Assembly (NCBI RefSeq): GCF_006489205.2
Contig: NZ_VFYR02000002.1
Coordinates: 62,001-126,000, forward strand
Direction: 5' to 3'
DNA from: Brevibacterium sp. XM4083
GTDB taxonomy: Bacteria > Actinomycetota > Actinomycetes > Actinomycetales > Brevibacteriaceae
Length of the DNA: 64,000 nt
Positions within the stretch are counted from its first letter, which is position 1; each line of letters opens with the position of its first letter. Position numbers and translations under genes: made by a program. Shown one piece after another: positions 44,012-52,467 of this stretch. The notes beneath the pieces were generated by a model that saw nothing but the letters and a program-made list of their open reading frames with translations, searched no databases and was not told the DNA's origin.

Positions 44012-45396
44012 TGGAATGGCTGTACCTGGCCCTCGCCCTCCTTCTCATCTGCGGCACGGGCATCTTCGTCGCCGCCGAATTCTCCCTCCTCACCCTCGAC
44101 CGGCACACCGCTGACAAGGCCGTGGCCGACGGGGTGGTCGGAGCGAAGACCCTGCGGCAGTCGATGACGCATCTGTCGACCCAGCTCTCGGCTGCCCAGG
44201 TCGGCATCACGATCACCACGCTGCTCACCGGCTACCTCATGGAGCCCTCGCTCGGACGGCTGCTCTCGCCGGTCTTCGAGTCGTGGGGCGCGGGCCCGGG
44301 ACTGGCCGAGCCGATCGCCCTGGCGATCGCCCTCATCATCTCCACGGTGCTGTCGATGATCTTCGGCGAACTCGTGCCGAAGAACCTCGCCATCGCGATC
44401 CCGCTCGCCACCGGACGCATCGCCGCCCCCATCCAGTACGTCTTCTCCGTCGTCCTCAAGCCCGTCATCGCGTTCCTCAACGGCACGGCGAACAAGATCC
44501 TGCGGGCGATGGGGATCGAACCGCAGGAGGAGGGCACGGTCGGCCGTTCCCCGGAGGAGCTGACCTCACTTGTGCGCCACTCCGCCGAGGAGGGGGTGCT
44601 CGACGAGCAGACCGCGGACCTGCTCGAGCGCACCCTGTCCTTCTCCGAGCGCACCGCCGAGGACGTCATGACCCCGCGCACCCGGATGTCCTCGGTGACG
44701 AAGGACACGACGGCGCGCCAGATCATCGAACAGGCCCGGGCGACCGGGTATTCGCGGTTCCCCGTCGCCGGCGAGGACAAGGACCACATCCTCGGCGTCG
44801 TCCACGTCAAACAGGCCTTCGCGGTGCCCCCGGCCAACCGCGACGATGCCTACGCCGGGGGACTGATGACCGAGGTCACCGAGATCCCCGAGACCCTGCG
44901 TCTCGACCCGCTGCTCATGGAGCTGCGCGGCAAGGGCATGCAGATGGCCGTCGTCGTCGACGAGTTCGGCGGCACCGCCGGCGTCGTCACCCTCGAGGAC
45001 GTCGTCGAGGAGCTCGTCGGGGAGGTCGCCGACGAGCACGACCGGATGCGGGTGGCCGCGCGACCGGTCCGCGACGGGTCGTGGATCGTGCCCGGGCAGC
45101 TGCGCCCCGATGAGATCGAGGCGACGATCGGCCTGACGATCCCCGAGGACTCCGACTACGAGACGATTGCCGGCTTCGTCCTCAAGGAGCTCGGTCGGAT
45201 TCCGGAGCCCGGCGACGAGGTGCGCACGCCCGATGCCCTCATCCGGGTCGAGCGGATGCACGGCCGCCGGATCGAGCGGCTGCGTGTGGTGATGCGCGCG
45301 ACCGACGCTGAGGCCTACGACGCCGCCGACGTCCAGCCTGGTCACGCCGCCGACGCCCACCACCGCGCAGAGGGAGGTCAGAAGCATGAGCTCTGA
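44011..45396 (+). CDS. CNNM/CorC-type (HlyC/CBS) membrane protein 1
   Basis: 461 residues. DUF21 transmembrane domain (about 1-190; EWLYLALALLLICGTGIFVA at the N-terminus, then SLLTLDRHTA, AAQVGITITTLLTGYL and IFGELVPKNLAIA), a CBS pair (about 205-335; TPRTRMSSVTKD, GYSRFPVAG, EFGGTAGVVTLEDVVEELVG) and a CorC_HlyC domain (GSWIVPGQLRPDEIE). CNNM and CorC proteins export Mg2+ and related ions; the older name hemolysin is misleading. The ATG is the end of the leader's closing helix. It overlaps the second CNNM gene by 11 bp. Confidence 0.9.
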   Translation: MEWLYLALALLLICGTGIFVAAEFSLLTLDRHTADKAVADGVVGAKTLRQSMTHLSTQLSAAQVGITITTLLTGYLMEPSLGRLLSPVFESWGAGPGLAEPIALAIALIISTVLSMIFGELVPKNLAIAIPLATGRIAAPIQYVFSVVLKPVIAFLNGTANKILRAMGIEPQEEGTVGRSPEELTSLVRHSAEEGVLDEQTADLLERTLSFSERTAEDVMTPRTRMSSVTKDTTARQIIEQARATGYSRFPVAGEDKDHILGVVHVKQAFAVPPANRDDAYAGGLMTEVTEIPETLRLDPLLMELRGKGMQMAVVVDEFGGTAGVVTLEDVVEELVGEVADEHDRMRVAARPVRDGSWIVPGQLRPDEIEATIGLTIPEDSDYETIAGFVLKELGRIPEPGDEVRTPDALIRVERMHGRRIERLRVVMRATDAEAYDAADVQPGHAADAHHRAEGGQKHEL

Positions 45397-46432
45397 TTGG
45401 CTCGGACTCATCTGGCTCGTCGTCCTGCTGCTCGGCAACGCGTTCTTCGTCGCCTCGGAGTTCGCGATCGTCGCAGCCAAGCGCTCCCAGGTGGAGCCGC
45501 GCGCGGCCGCCGGGTCGGGGGCGGCGAAGACGGCGCTCTACGCGATGGAGCACGTCTCGCTCATGCTCGCGATCTGTCAGCTCGGCATCACCGTGTGCTC
45601 GCTGCTGCTCGGCAACGTCTCCGAACCGGCGATCCACCATCTGCTCGCCGGACCGCTCGCGGGACTCGGCATCCCCGAATCGGCGGCGTCGACGATCTCA
45701 TTCATCCTCTCCCTCGGCATCGTCACCTACCTCCACGTCGTCATCGGCGAGATGGTGCCGAAGAACATCGCCCTGGCGACCTCGGGCCGGGCCGTCATGC
45801 TGCTCGCCCCGCCGTTGGTCTTCCTCGCCCGGATCTTCGGCTTCGTCATCAAGCCGCTCAACGGCCTCGCGAACGCGGTGCTGCGCCTCATCGGCATCCA
45901 GCCGCGTGACGAGGTCAATGAGGCCTTCACGATTGAGCAGGTCGAATCGATCGTCGCGGAGTCCAAGCGCGAGGGCCTGCTCAACGACGAGACCGGCCTG
46001 CTCAAGGGCGCGCTCGAGTTCAGCGACAAGACCGCCGCCGACATCATGGTGCCGATGTCCGACCTCATCACGATCAGCGCCGAGGTGACCCCCGACGAAC
46101 TCGTCACCCTCGTCGGGCGCACGGGGTACTCCCGCTACTTCGTCGTCGACGAGGACGGGTATCCCGGGCACTACCTCCACATCAAGGACGTGCTCTACTC
46201 CGAGCGCGACACCGAGCCGGTGCCGGCGAAGCGGTTCCGTCCCCTCTTCACGGTCATGGCCGACGACGAGGTCGAGGAGGCGCTCGCGCAGATGCAGAAG
46301 GTCGGCATCCACGTCGCCCGCGTCCTCGACGCCGACGGCGAGGTGCTCGGCGTGCTCTTCCTCGAAGACGTCCTCGAGGAGCTCGTCGGCGAGGTCCAGG
46401 ACGCGATGCAGCGGGGACGGTTCGGCAGCTGA
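45386..46432 (+). CDS. CNNM/CorC-type (CBS) membrane protein 2
   Basis: 348 residues, a shorter paralogue of the preceding gene without the CorC_HlyC domain. DUF21 helices (GLIWLVVLLLGNAFFVASEF, ICQLGITVCSLLLG, GEMVPKNIALA) and a CBS pair (VPMSDLITISAEV, GYSRYFVVDEDGYPGHYLHI, EVLGVLFLEDVLEELVGEVQ). GGAGG precedes ATG 45386. Tandem long-plus-short CNNM genes suggest a hetero-oligomer (inference), as in Rv1842c-Rv1841c. Confidence 0.9.
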   Translation: MSSDWLGLIWLVVLLLGNAFFVASEFAIVAAKRSQVEPRAAAGSGAAKTALYAMEHVSLMLAICQLGITVCSLLLGNVSEPAIHHLLAGPLAGLGIPESAASTISFILSLGIVTYLHVVIGEMVPKNIALATSGRAVMLLAPPLVFLARIFGFVIKPLNGLANAVLRLIGIQPRDEVNEAFTIEQVESIVAESKREGLLNDETGLLKGALEFSDKTAADIMVPMSDLITISAEVTPDELVTLVGRTGYSRYFVVDEDGYPGHYLHIKDVLYSERDTEPVPAKRFRPLFTVMADDEVEEALAQMQKVGIHVARVLDADGEVLGVLFLEDVLEELVGEVQDAMQRGRFGS

Positions 46433-46484
46433 GGTGAGCTTCGTCTCGCACGGTGGCCGAGGTCACGGCCGAGGCGTGGTCTGT

Positions 46485-46520
46485 GTAACGAAATGTAACG
46501 AACAGGGTGAGCCGGGTAAC
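46485..46520 (+). promoter_or_regulatory. GTAAC direct repeats, probable MtrA site
   Basis: GTAAC at 46485, 46495 and 46516, spaced one and about two helical turns; the first two read GTAAC-GAAAT-GTAAC, the GTAAC-N5-GTAAC pattern reported for the response regulator MtrA. A fourth GTAAC (46600) is inside the promoter spacer. MtrA controls cell-wall hydrolases, and the gene downstream is one. Confidence 0.6.
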
Positions 46521-46589
46521 ATCCCGGGCGCTGTCCGGCCTCCCCGACACGGCCATCGGTGCAGGTCACACCCGTAAAAGTGGAATCAC

Positions 46590-46618
46590 ATGACATTCTG
46601 TAACAATGCCGTTATAGT
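46590..46618 (+). promoter_or_regulatory. Promoter of the M15 carboxypeptidase gene
   Basis: ATGACA (46590-46595), 17 bp, TATAGT (46613-46618). Predicted start near 46625 gives a ~67-nt leader with GGAG before ATG 46692. Confidence 0.6.
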
Positions 46619-46691
46619 GTTGTGACATAAGCTTTTCTCTCGTTGCGCAGGCGACGGGCATGCAGCACAGCAGACGACAGTATGGAGTGAT

Positions 46692-47669
46692 ATGTCGAGT
46701 GATTCCTCGACCGCAGTGGCACCGGTCCGCCGGCGCGATCTGCGCAAACAGCACACCGCTTCGAGCGCCTTCTCCCGCGACACCCCGTCGCAGTCCCGGG
46801 CAGCAGCCCCCTCCACGACACTCTCTCCGCGCCGCGCCGCGATGGCCGCCGAGGCCAGGGCCGCGGCCGGATCCCCGCGCCGGGCGGCCATGGCCGCCGA
46901 ATCGCGCGGCACCGGCACCCTCGCCGCGTCCCTGAGCGACCGCGGTTCCGACGGCGCGCTCCTGCGCTCGGTCCGCCGCAAGCGCGTCACCACCGCCTCG
47001 GCGCTGGCCACCGTCTCAGTCACCGGCACCGCGATCGCCGCGGTGATGATCGCCGGCAACATGAGCGGCTCGCAGGAGGTCAAGGTCGACACGTCCGCGG
47101 CCGAGTCGCAGACGCGCACCATCAACGCCGAATCGGTCTCCGCGGACATCCCCGAGACCGATGAGACGACGAGCATCGAGATCGGCGCTCCCAGCGCGAA
47201 GCAGAACAAGGCCGAGGCCGCGTCCCGCGCGATCGAGAAGACCGTCCTGCCCGGCTGCTCCGGTGAGGCCCCGTCGGGCACCCCGTCGAACGGCGAGCTG
47301 CCCGAGGAATGGCTGTGCAGCGTCGGCGTCGGCGATCACAAGCTGCGCTCGGACGCCGCTGTCGCCTTCGCGGAGATGAACGCCGCGTTCAAGAAGGACA
47401 CCGGCAAGGACATCGGCATCACCGACTCCTACCGTTCGCTGGAGGGCCAGATCTCCGTGGCCGCCCGCAAGCCCGGCTTCGCCGCGCGTCCGGGCACCTC
47501 CAACCATGGGTGGGGACTCGCGCTCGACCTCGACACCTCGAACTACGCGTGGCTCGAGGCCAACGCCGGCAAGTACGGCTGGGAGAACCCGGACTGGGCC
47601 AAGGCGAACGCCTACGAGCTCTGGCACTGGGAGTACGTCCCCGGTCGCAAGGACATGAAGGGCTCCTGA
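46692..47669 (+). CDS. Membrane-anchored M15 D-alanyl-D-alanine carboxypeptidase (VanY-like)
   Basis: 325 residues. A ~98-residue cytoplasmic N-terminus, Ala/Arg/Ser-rich, contains a repeated PRRAAMAAE. One transmembrane helix follows (about 101-121, ALATVSVTGTAIAAVMIAG), then an external domain. The M15B zinc site is SNHGWGLALD (H272, D279) and ELWHWEYVP (H312, Glu314). It would trim stem-peptide D-Ala from peptidoglycan. The GTAAC repeats upstream fit MtrA control. It ends at a true terminator with a T-run. The long cytoplasmic region is unusual and may be a regulatory handle. Confidence 0.88.
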   Translation: MSSDSSTAVAPVRRRDLRKQHTASSAFSRDTPSQSRAAAPSTTLSPRRAAMAAEARAAAGSPRRAAMAAESRGTGTLAASLSDRGSDGALLRSVRRKRVTTASALATVSVTGTAIAAVMIAGNMSGSQEVKVDTSAAESQTRTINAESVSADIPETDETTSIEIGAPSAKQNKAEAASRAIEKTVLPGCSGEAPSGTPSNGELPEEWLCSVGVGDHKLRSDAAVAFAEMNAAFKKDTGKDIGITDSYRSLEGQISVAARKPGFAARPGTSNHGWGLALDLDTSNYAWLEANAGKYGWENPDWAKANAYELWHWEYVPGRKDMKGS

Positions 47670-47683
47670 GCCCTCACCCGCTC

Positions 47684-47712
47684 CGCCGCCCGACACTGTC
47701 GGGCGGCGTTTT
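47684..47712 (+). terminator. Rho-independent terminator after the M15 gene
   Basis: CGCCGCCCGACA, one-base gap, TGTCGGGCGGCG, then TTTT: one of the few with a T-run in the window. Confidence 0.88.
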
Positions 47713-47750
47713 GGGTTCACCTCGCTGTCGGTGATAGCATGACATGCGTT

Positions 47751-47823
47751 GCCCGCGTAGCTCAGTGGATAGAGCGTCTGCCTCCGGAGCAGAAGGTCGT
47801 AGGTTCGAATCCTGTCGCGGGCA
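47751..47823 (+). tRNA. tRNA-Arg (anticodon CCG)
   Basis: 73 nt, CCA not encoded. Acceptor GCCCGCG/CGCGGGC is perfect, discriminator A. The D-arm is GCTCAGTGGATAGAGC, the anticodon loop CTCCGGA with CCG at 47784-47786, and the T-arm AGGTTCGAATCCT. It would read CGG, a common Arg codon here. Confidence 0.95.
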
Positions 47824-47830
47824 CAGCGAT

Positions 47831-47862
47831 CCGCCCATCTCAGTCGCTGAGGTGGGCGGTTT
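47831..47862 (+). terminator. Terminator after tRNA-Arg
   Basis: CCGCCCATCTCAG, loop TCG, CTGAGGTGGGCGG (12 pairs and one G-U), then TTT. It separates the tRNA from the ABC transporter genes. Confidence 0.8.
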
Positions 47863-47902
47863 CTCGTTCTCCCCTCCGGTCAGCCAGACGATGAGGACAG
47901 TG

Positions 47903-48649
47903 ATGACGACGACAACCGACACCGAGGTGGTGCTGCGGGCCCGACGCCTGCGCAAGAGCTTCGGCCGCGACGACACCGCGGTGACCGCGCTCGATGACAT
48001 CAGCGTCGACTTCGACTCCGGTCGGCTCACCGCGATCATGGGTCCCTCCGGGTCGGGCAAGTCGACGTTCATGCACGTCCTCGCCGGACTCGACCGCGTC
48101 GACTCGGGCGAGATCCTCATGCGCGGGGAGGACATCACCGCGCTCAACGACCGCGAACTCACCCAGTTGCGCCGCGACCGGGTCGGCTTCATCTTCCAGG
48201 CCTTCAACCTCGTGCCCACGCTCAACGCCGAGCAGAACATCGATCTGCCCGTGTCCCTGGCCCGCGGCACCATCGACACCGCCTGGAAGGCGGAGATCGT
48301 CGAGCGCCTCGGCATCGGCGACCGGCTCAAGCACCGCCCGCATGAGCTCTCCGGCGGTCAGCAGCAGCGCGTCGCCGTCGCCCGTGCCCTGCTCACCCGC
48401 CCTGACGTCGTCTTCGCCGACGAACCGACGGGCAATCTCGACTCCCTCTCCGGGGCCGAGGTGCTCGACCTCCTCCACGCCGCCGCCTCCCAGTACGGGC
48501 AGACGATCATCCTCGTCACCCACGATCCCGCCGCCGCCGCGCACGCCGACCGGGTCGTCCTCCTCAAGGACGGACGCGTCGGGGGAGAGATCACCGCACC
48601 GACCCCGCAGGCGGTCGCCACCGGACTGAGCGAGCTGAGCGGACAGTGA
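47903..48649 (+). CDS. ABC transporter ATP-binding protein (MacB/LolD-like)
   Basis: 248 residues from ATG 47903 (GAGGA five bases upstream; the open frame further upstream runs through the tRNA). Walker A GPSGSGKST, Q-loop IFQAFNLVPTL, signature ELSGGQQQRVAVARALL, Walker B DVVFADEPTGNLDS, switch His in LVTHD. The LNDRELTQLRRDRVGF segment and the FtsX-type partner place it in the MacB/LolD group, which drives mechanotransmission and export, not import. It is coupled to the permease by a GTGA overlap. Confidence 0.92.
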   Translation: MTTTTDTEVVLRARRLRKSFGRDDTAVTALDDISVDFDSGRLTAIMGPSGSGKSTFMHVLAGLDRVDSGEILMRGEDITALNDRELTQLRRDRVGFIFQAFNLVPTLNAEQNIDLPVSLARGTIDTAWKAEIVERLGIGDRLKHRPHELSGGQQQRVAVARALLTRPDVVFADEPTGNLDSLSGAEVLDLLHAAASQYGQTIILVTHDPAAAAHADRVVLLKDGRVGGEITAPTPQAVATGLSELSGQ

Positions 48650-51186
48650 TCTCCGTCGCCTTCGCGCAGATCCGCGTCCACTTCGCGCGGTTCACCGCGA
48701 TCGGGCTCGGCATCGCGCTGGCGGCGGGCTTCGTCTCTGCGACCCTCATCATCAGCGCCTCGCTCGACGCCAGCGTGCGCGACGGCATCAGCCAGACCTA
48801 CGCCAACGCCGATCTCGTGCTCATGCCCGAGACGGGAGCCGATCCCGATCCCTCCGCGGTCGCCGCCTTCAGCGACGACCTCGCCGCGGAGCCGGGGATC
48901 GGCGCCGTCGACGTCGCGGCGAGCGCCATCGCCTCGGGTCGCAGCGATGCCTTCGCCGACACGGATTTCGCGATCTCTCCGACCCCCGTCGACCCGGGTC
49001 TCGACACCTTCGCCGTGCGCGAGGGCACCCGGCCGCAGGCGGCGACCGACCTCGTCGTCGACTCCGGGACGGCCGCCGACCTCGGACTGGCCGTCGGTGA
49101 TGTCGTGCGCTTCTCCACCGCCTCGGCGCGCATCGACACCGATGCCGAGGAGATGCCGATCTACCGCGCCCCCCGCAGCGCTGTGACGGACTTCACGGTC
49201 GTCGGCATCGCCGACATGGGGGAGGACCCGACGCTCGCCGGCCTGCCCCGGGCCCTGACGACGGCGGCGAGCTACCGTGAGCACTTCGCTCAGATCGGCC
49301 GGGTCTCGGCGATCCAGATCGACGTCGACGCGGATGCCGGCGACGCCGCGGCGGTGCGCAGCAGGGTCGAGGCGTTCCTCGCCGATTCCGCCCTGCGCGG
49401 GCAGCTGCAGACCTTGAGCGTCGACGAGGCGATCGACCGGCAGGTCACGGAGTTCTCCCAGGGCAGCAGCTTCATCGCGTGGATGCTGCTCGGCTGCGCG
49501 GGGATCTCCGTCGTCGTCGCCGTCCTCGTCGTCTCCAACACGTTCTCCGTCATCGTCGCCGGACGCCGTCGCGAGCTCGCCCTGCTGCGCTGCCTCGGCG
49601 CCTCACGGCGGCAGCTCTACGGGTCCGTGCTCGTCGAGGGCCTTGTCGTCGGCCTCGCCGGTTCGCTCGTCGGCGTCATCGCCGGGATCGGGGTCAGTGC
49701 CGCGCTCATCGCCGTGGCGAAGCGCTTCTGGGAGAGCGAGTTCGCCTACGTCTCGCTCTCGGTTCCCGGCTGGGCGCTCGTCGTCGGCGTGGTCGTCGGC
49801 GTCATCCTCACCCTGGCTGCGACCATCCGTCCGGCGCGCAGTGCGATCGCCGTGACACCCCTCGAGGCGCTTCAGCCCTTCGACGTCGCGGGCGCCCCGA
49901 CCCGCCAGTCCCGGGCCCGCGGGGCGGTCGGCTGGGGCAGCATCGCGATCGGGGCGGTGAGCATCGTCGCGGCGCTGGTCTTCGCCGCCTCGTCGAGTGC
50001 CTGGATCGTCGTCGGCGCCGTCGGCGGAGCCCTCGTCGTCGTCGGGGTCGTCCTCTGCTCGGGCCAGATCATCCCACCTGTCGTCTCCTGGATCGGCGAT
50101 CTCGCTGTGACCCCGTGGGGGCTGCCGGGCCAGCTCGCGACGCTCAACACGCTGCGCAACCGCCGGCGCACCGGCTCGACCGCGGCGGCCCTCGTCATCG
50201 GCGTCACCCTCGTGTCCACCCTCGTCGTCGGCGGCATGTCGACGAAGGCGACGCTGAGCGCCGGACTCGAACAGCATTTCCCCATCGACGTCGCGGTGTC
50301 GCTGGGCAACGGCACCGATGCGACCACGCTGAGCGACATCAGGGACATCGACGGCGTCGACACGGCTGTGCTCGCCTATCACGGGCAGGTCGTCGACGAC
50401 GAGGCCGAGCTCTACATCCTCGATCCCGGATCCGCCGAGGCGCTCCTCGGCGACGCCGCCCCGCCGCTAGTGCCCGGTCGGGTCACGGTGCCCGCCGACT
50501 ATCCGCGCGACACCGTCGTCGTCCGCGGCCTCACCGACGCCGCGGTTCCCGTCGAACGCGCCGGGGAGTCGACCCGGGCGTACTTCACGACCGCCGATGT
50601 CGGCAACGACATCGGGATCTCCCCGGCCGCCACCGCCGTCCTCATCACGCTCACTCCCGACCAGAGCGTCACCGACATCCTGCGGATCCGGCAGGACGTC
50701 GCCGAGGTGCTCGACGTCCCCACCGACGAGGTCATCGGCTCGGCTGTCGACCGCGGACTCTTCTCCCAGGTCATCGATGTGCTCCTCCTCATGGCCGTCG
50801 GCGTCCTCTTCGTCGCCGTCCTCATCGCCCTCATCGGGGTGTCGAACACGATCAGCCTCTCGGTCATCGAACGGCGGCGGGAGAACTCGCTGCTGCGGGC
50901 GCTCGGGCTCAGCCTCGCCCAGCTGCGCGCGCTGCTCGCGTTCGAGGCCGTGCTCATCTCCGTCGTCGCCGCCCTCATCGGCCTCGCCCTCGGCGGGGCC
51001 CTCGGCATCGTCGCCACCCGGCTCATCACCGCCGACTTCTCGAACGCCTTCGTCGTCGACTGGTCGCTGCTGGCCTCGGCGGGCATCCTCGTCGTCGCCA
51101 TGCTCGCCGGCATCCTCTCCGCCCTCGCCCCGGCCCGGCGCGCGGCCCGACTCTCGCCCGTCGAGGGCCTCAAGCAGGAGAACTGA
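48646..51186 (+). CDS. FtsX-like ABC permease
   Basis: 846 residues from GTG 48646. Architecture: one N-terminal transmembrane helix (ARFTAIGLGIALAAGFVSAT), MacB-type extracytoplasmic domain, an FtsX domain with three helices (~265-400), a second transmembrane plus external region, and a second FtsX domain at the C-terminus (LLMAVGVLFVAVLIALIGV, then LSALAPARRAARLSPVEGL). Two FtsX repeats in one chain are usual for actinobacterial exporters with a 1:1 or 2:1 ATPase. Likely substrates are antimicrobial compounds or lipids, undetermined. No two-component system is nearby. Confidence 0.9.
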   Translation: MISVAFAQIRVHFARFTAIGLGIALAAGFVSATLIISASLDASVRDGISQTYANADLVLMPETGADPDPSAVAAFSDDLAAEPGIGAVDVAASAIASGRSDAFADTDFAISPTPVDPGLDTFAVREGTRPQAATDLVVDSGTAADLGLAVGDVVRFSTASARIDTDAEEMPIYRAPRSAVTDFTVVGIADMGEDPTLAGLPRALTTAASYREHFAQIGRVSAIQIDVDADAGDAAAVRSRVEAFLADSALRGQLQTLSVDEAIDRQVTEFSQGSSFIAWMLLGCAGISVVVAVLVVSNTFSVIVAGRRRELALLRCLGASRRQLYGSVLVEGLVVGLAGSLVGVIAGIGVSAALIAVAKRFWESEFAYVSLSVPGWALVVGVVVGVILTLAATIRPARSAIAVTPLEALQPFDVAGAPTRQSRARGAVGWGSIAIGAVSIVAALVFAASSSAWIVVGAVGGALVVVGVVLCSGQIIPPVVSWIGDLAVTPWGLPGQLATLNTLRNRRRTGSTAAALVIGVTLVSTLVVGGMSTKATLSAGLEQHFPIDVAVSLGNGTDATTLSDIRDIDGVDTAVLAYHGQVVDDEAELYILDPGSAEALLGDAAPPLVPGRVTVPADYPRDTVVVRGLTDAAVPVERAGESTRAYFTTADVGNDIGISPAATAVLITLTPDQSVTDILRIRQDVAEVLDVPTDEVIGSAVDRGLFSQVIDVLLLMAVGVLFVAVLIALIGVSNTISLSVIERRRENSLLRALGLSLAQLRALLAFEAVLISVVAALIGLALGGALGIVATRLITADFSNAFVVDWSLLASAGILVVAMLAGILSALAPARRAARLSPVEGLKQEN

Positions 51187-51242
51187 GCGGGACGTGACCC
51201 CGCTGGGCGGTCGGCGGCAGGGACAGTGGTAGAAATGCCTCT

Positions 51243-52418
51243 ATGAGGGCTGCCTGGACGACCGCGATCATCCTGCTCGGCATCGTCGTCGCCGCCTTCA
51301 ACCTCCGTCCCGGCGTCACCGGGCTCTCCCCGCTGCTCGATCTCATGGGCACCGAGATCCCGCTGAGCGCCGCGTTCCTCGCGATCATCGGGATGCTGCC
51401 GCCGCTCCTCTACGGGGTCGGCGGGTTCCTCGCCCCCAGGCTCGTCTCCCGGTATTCGGCGATCACCGTCAGCCTCGTCGCGATGATCATGATCGCCCTC
51501 GGCCTCGGCGCCCGCGCGCTCGTGTCCTCTCCGACCCTCTTCCTCCTCCTCAGCGTCGTCGCGCTCCTCGGCATGGGTTTCGGCAACGTCGTCGTGCCCC
51601 CGATCGTCAAGTCGCACTTCCCCGACCGGGTCGCGCTCATGTCGACCGTCCACGTCGGTCTGCTCCAGCTCGGCACGTTCCTCCCGCCGCTCGTCGCCGT
51701 CCCGCTGGCCAGGCAGCTCGACTGGCGGGGCTCACTGCTCGTGTGGGTCGCGTGTGCGCTCGTCGCCGTCGCGGTGTGGGCGGTCATCGCCGTGCAGAGG
51801 CCCCCGGCCCGGGCGACCGTGACCGCGACCGTCGTCGGCGGCGCCGAGCTGCGCCGCCTGCTGCGGACCCCGCGGGCATGGGCGCTGATGACGATGACGG
51901 GGATGACGTCGTTCAACAACTTCATCCTCTTCACGTGGCTGCCCCCGCTGCTCACCCGTGCGGGATTCGACTCCGCCTTCGCCGGGGCCATGCTCGCCCT
52001 CGTCACCGCCGTGCCGCTCGTCCTCGGCTTCGTCCTCCCGGCGCTCACGGCGCGCCTGCGCAGCGCCGCCCCGATCGTCATCGCCTTCTGCTTCAGCCTC
52101 GCGGCGGGCTACATCGGTCTCTGGCTCGCCCCGCAGGCGGCTCCAGTGCTGTGGACGGTGCTGCTCGGCATCGGCATCTCGACGTTCCCGCTCGCCCTCA
52201 CCCTCATCACCCTGCGCTCGGCGACCCCGGAGGCCTCGGCGGCCCTCGCGGGGTTCGTCCAGGGCGGCGGCTACCTCATGGCCGCCACCGGGCCGCTGCT
52301 CTTCGCCCTCCTCGTCGAGAGCTCCGACACCCTCACCCCTGCGATCGTCCTCGTCCTCGTCTCCGTCGCCCTCAAGCTCGGCGTCACCATCCCGGCGAGC
52401 CGACCGGGGCACATCTGA
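51243..52418 (+). CDS. MFS transporter (CynX/NimT type)
   Basis: 391 residues with 12 predicted transmembrane helices. The N-terminus AFNLRPGVTGLSPLLDLMG and the GMGFGNVVVPPIVKSHFPDR motif after helix 4 are those of the CynX/NimT/YeaN (cyanate or nitroimidazole) family. A cytoplasmic loop around RPPARATVTATV separates the halves. The substrate is unknown. TAGAAA ends 7 nt before ATG 51243, so it may have its own leaderless transcript; 56 bp separate it from the permease gene. Confidence 0.87.
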   Translation: MRAAWTTAIILLGIVVAAFNLRPGVTGLSPLLDLMGTEIPLSAAFLAIIGMLPPLLYGVGGFLAPRLVSRYSAITVSLVAMIMIALGLGARALVSSPTLFLLLSVVALLGMGFGNVVVPPIVKSHFPDRVALMSTVHVGLLQLGTFLPPLVAVPLARQLDWRGSLLVWVACALVAVAVWAVIAVQRPPARATVTATVVGGAELRRLLRTPRAWALMTMTGMTSFNNFILFTWLPPLLTRAGFDSAFAGAMLALVTAVPLVLGFVLPALTARLRSAAPIVIAFCFSLAAGYIGLWLAPQAAPVLWTVLLGIGISTFPLALTLITLRSATPEASAALAGFVQGGGYLMAATGPLLFALLVESSDTLTPAIVLVLVSVALKLGVTIPASRPGHI

Positions 52419-52455
52419 GCATGCGGACGATTCGGTCGGGGTCTGCCGCCCCGAG

Positions 52456-52461
52456 TACGCT
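52456..52461 (+). promoter_or_regulatory. -10 element of the argS-like/lysA unit
   Basis: TACGCT, then GGGGAC, then GTG 52468. Leaderless arrangement. Confidence 0.5.
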
Positions 52462-52467
52462 GGGGAC

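Noticed and set aside
46433-46691. c-di-AMP (ydaO-yuaA) riboswitch before the cell-wall gene
   Set aside because: GGGTAAC occurs, but the other conserved blocks are absent and the segment lies upstream of the predicted transcription start.
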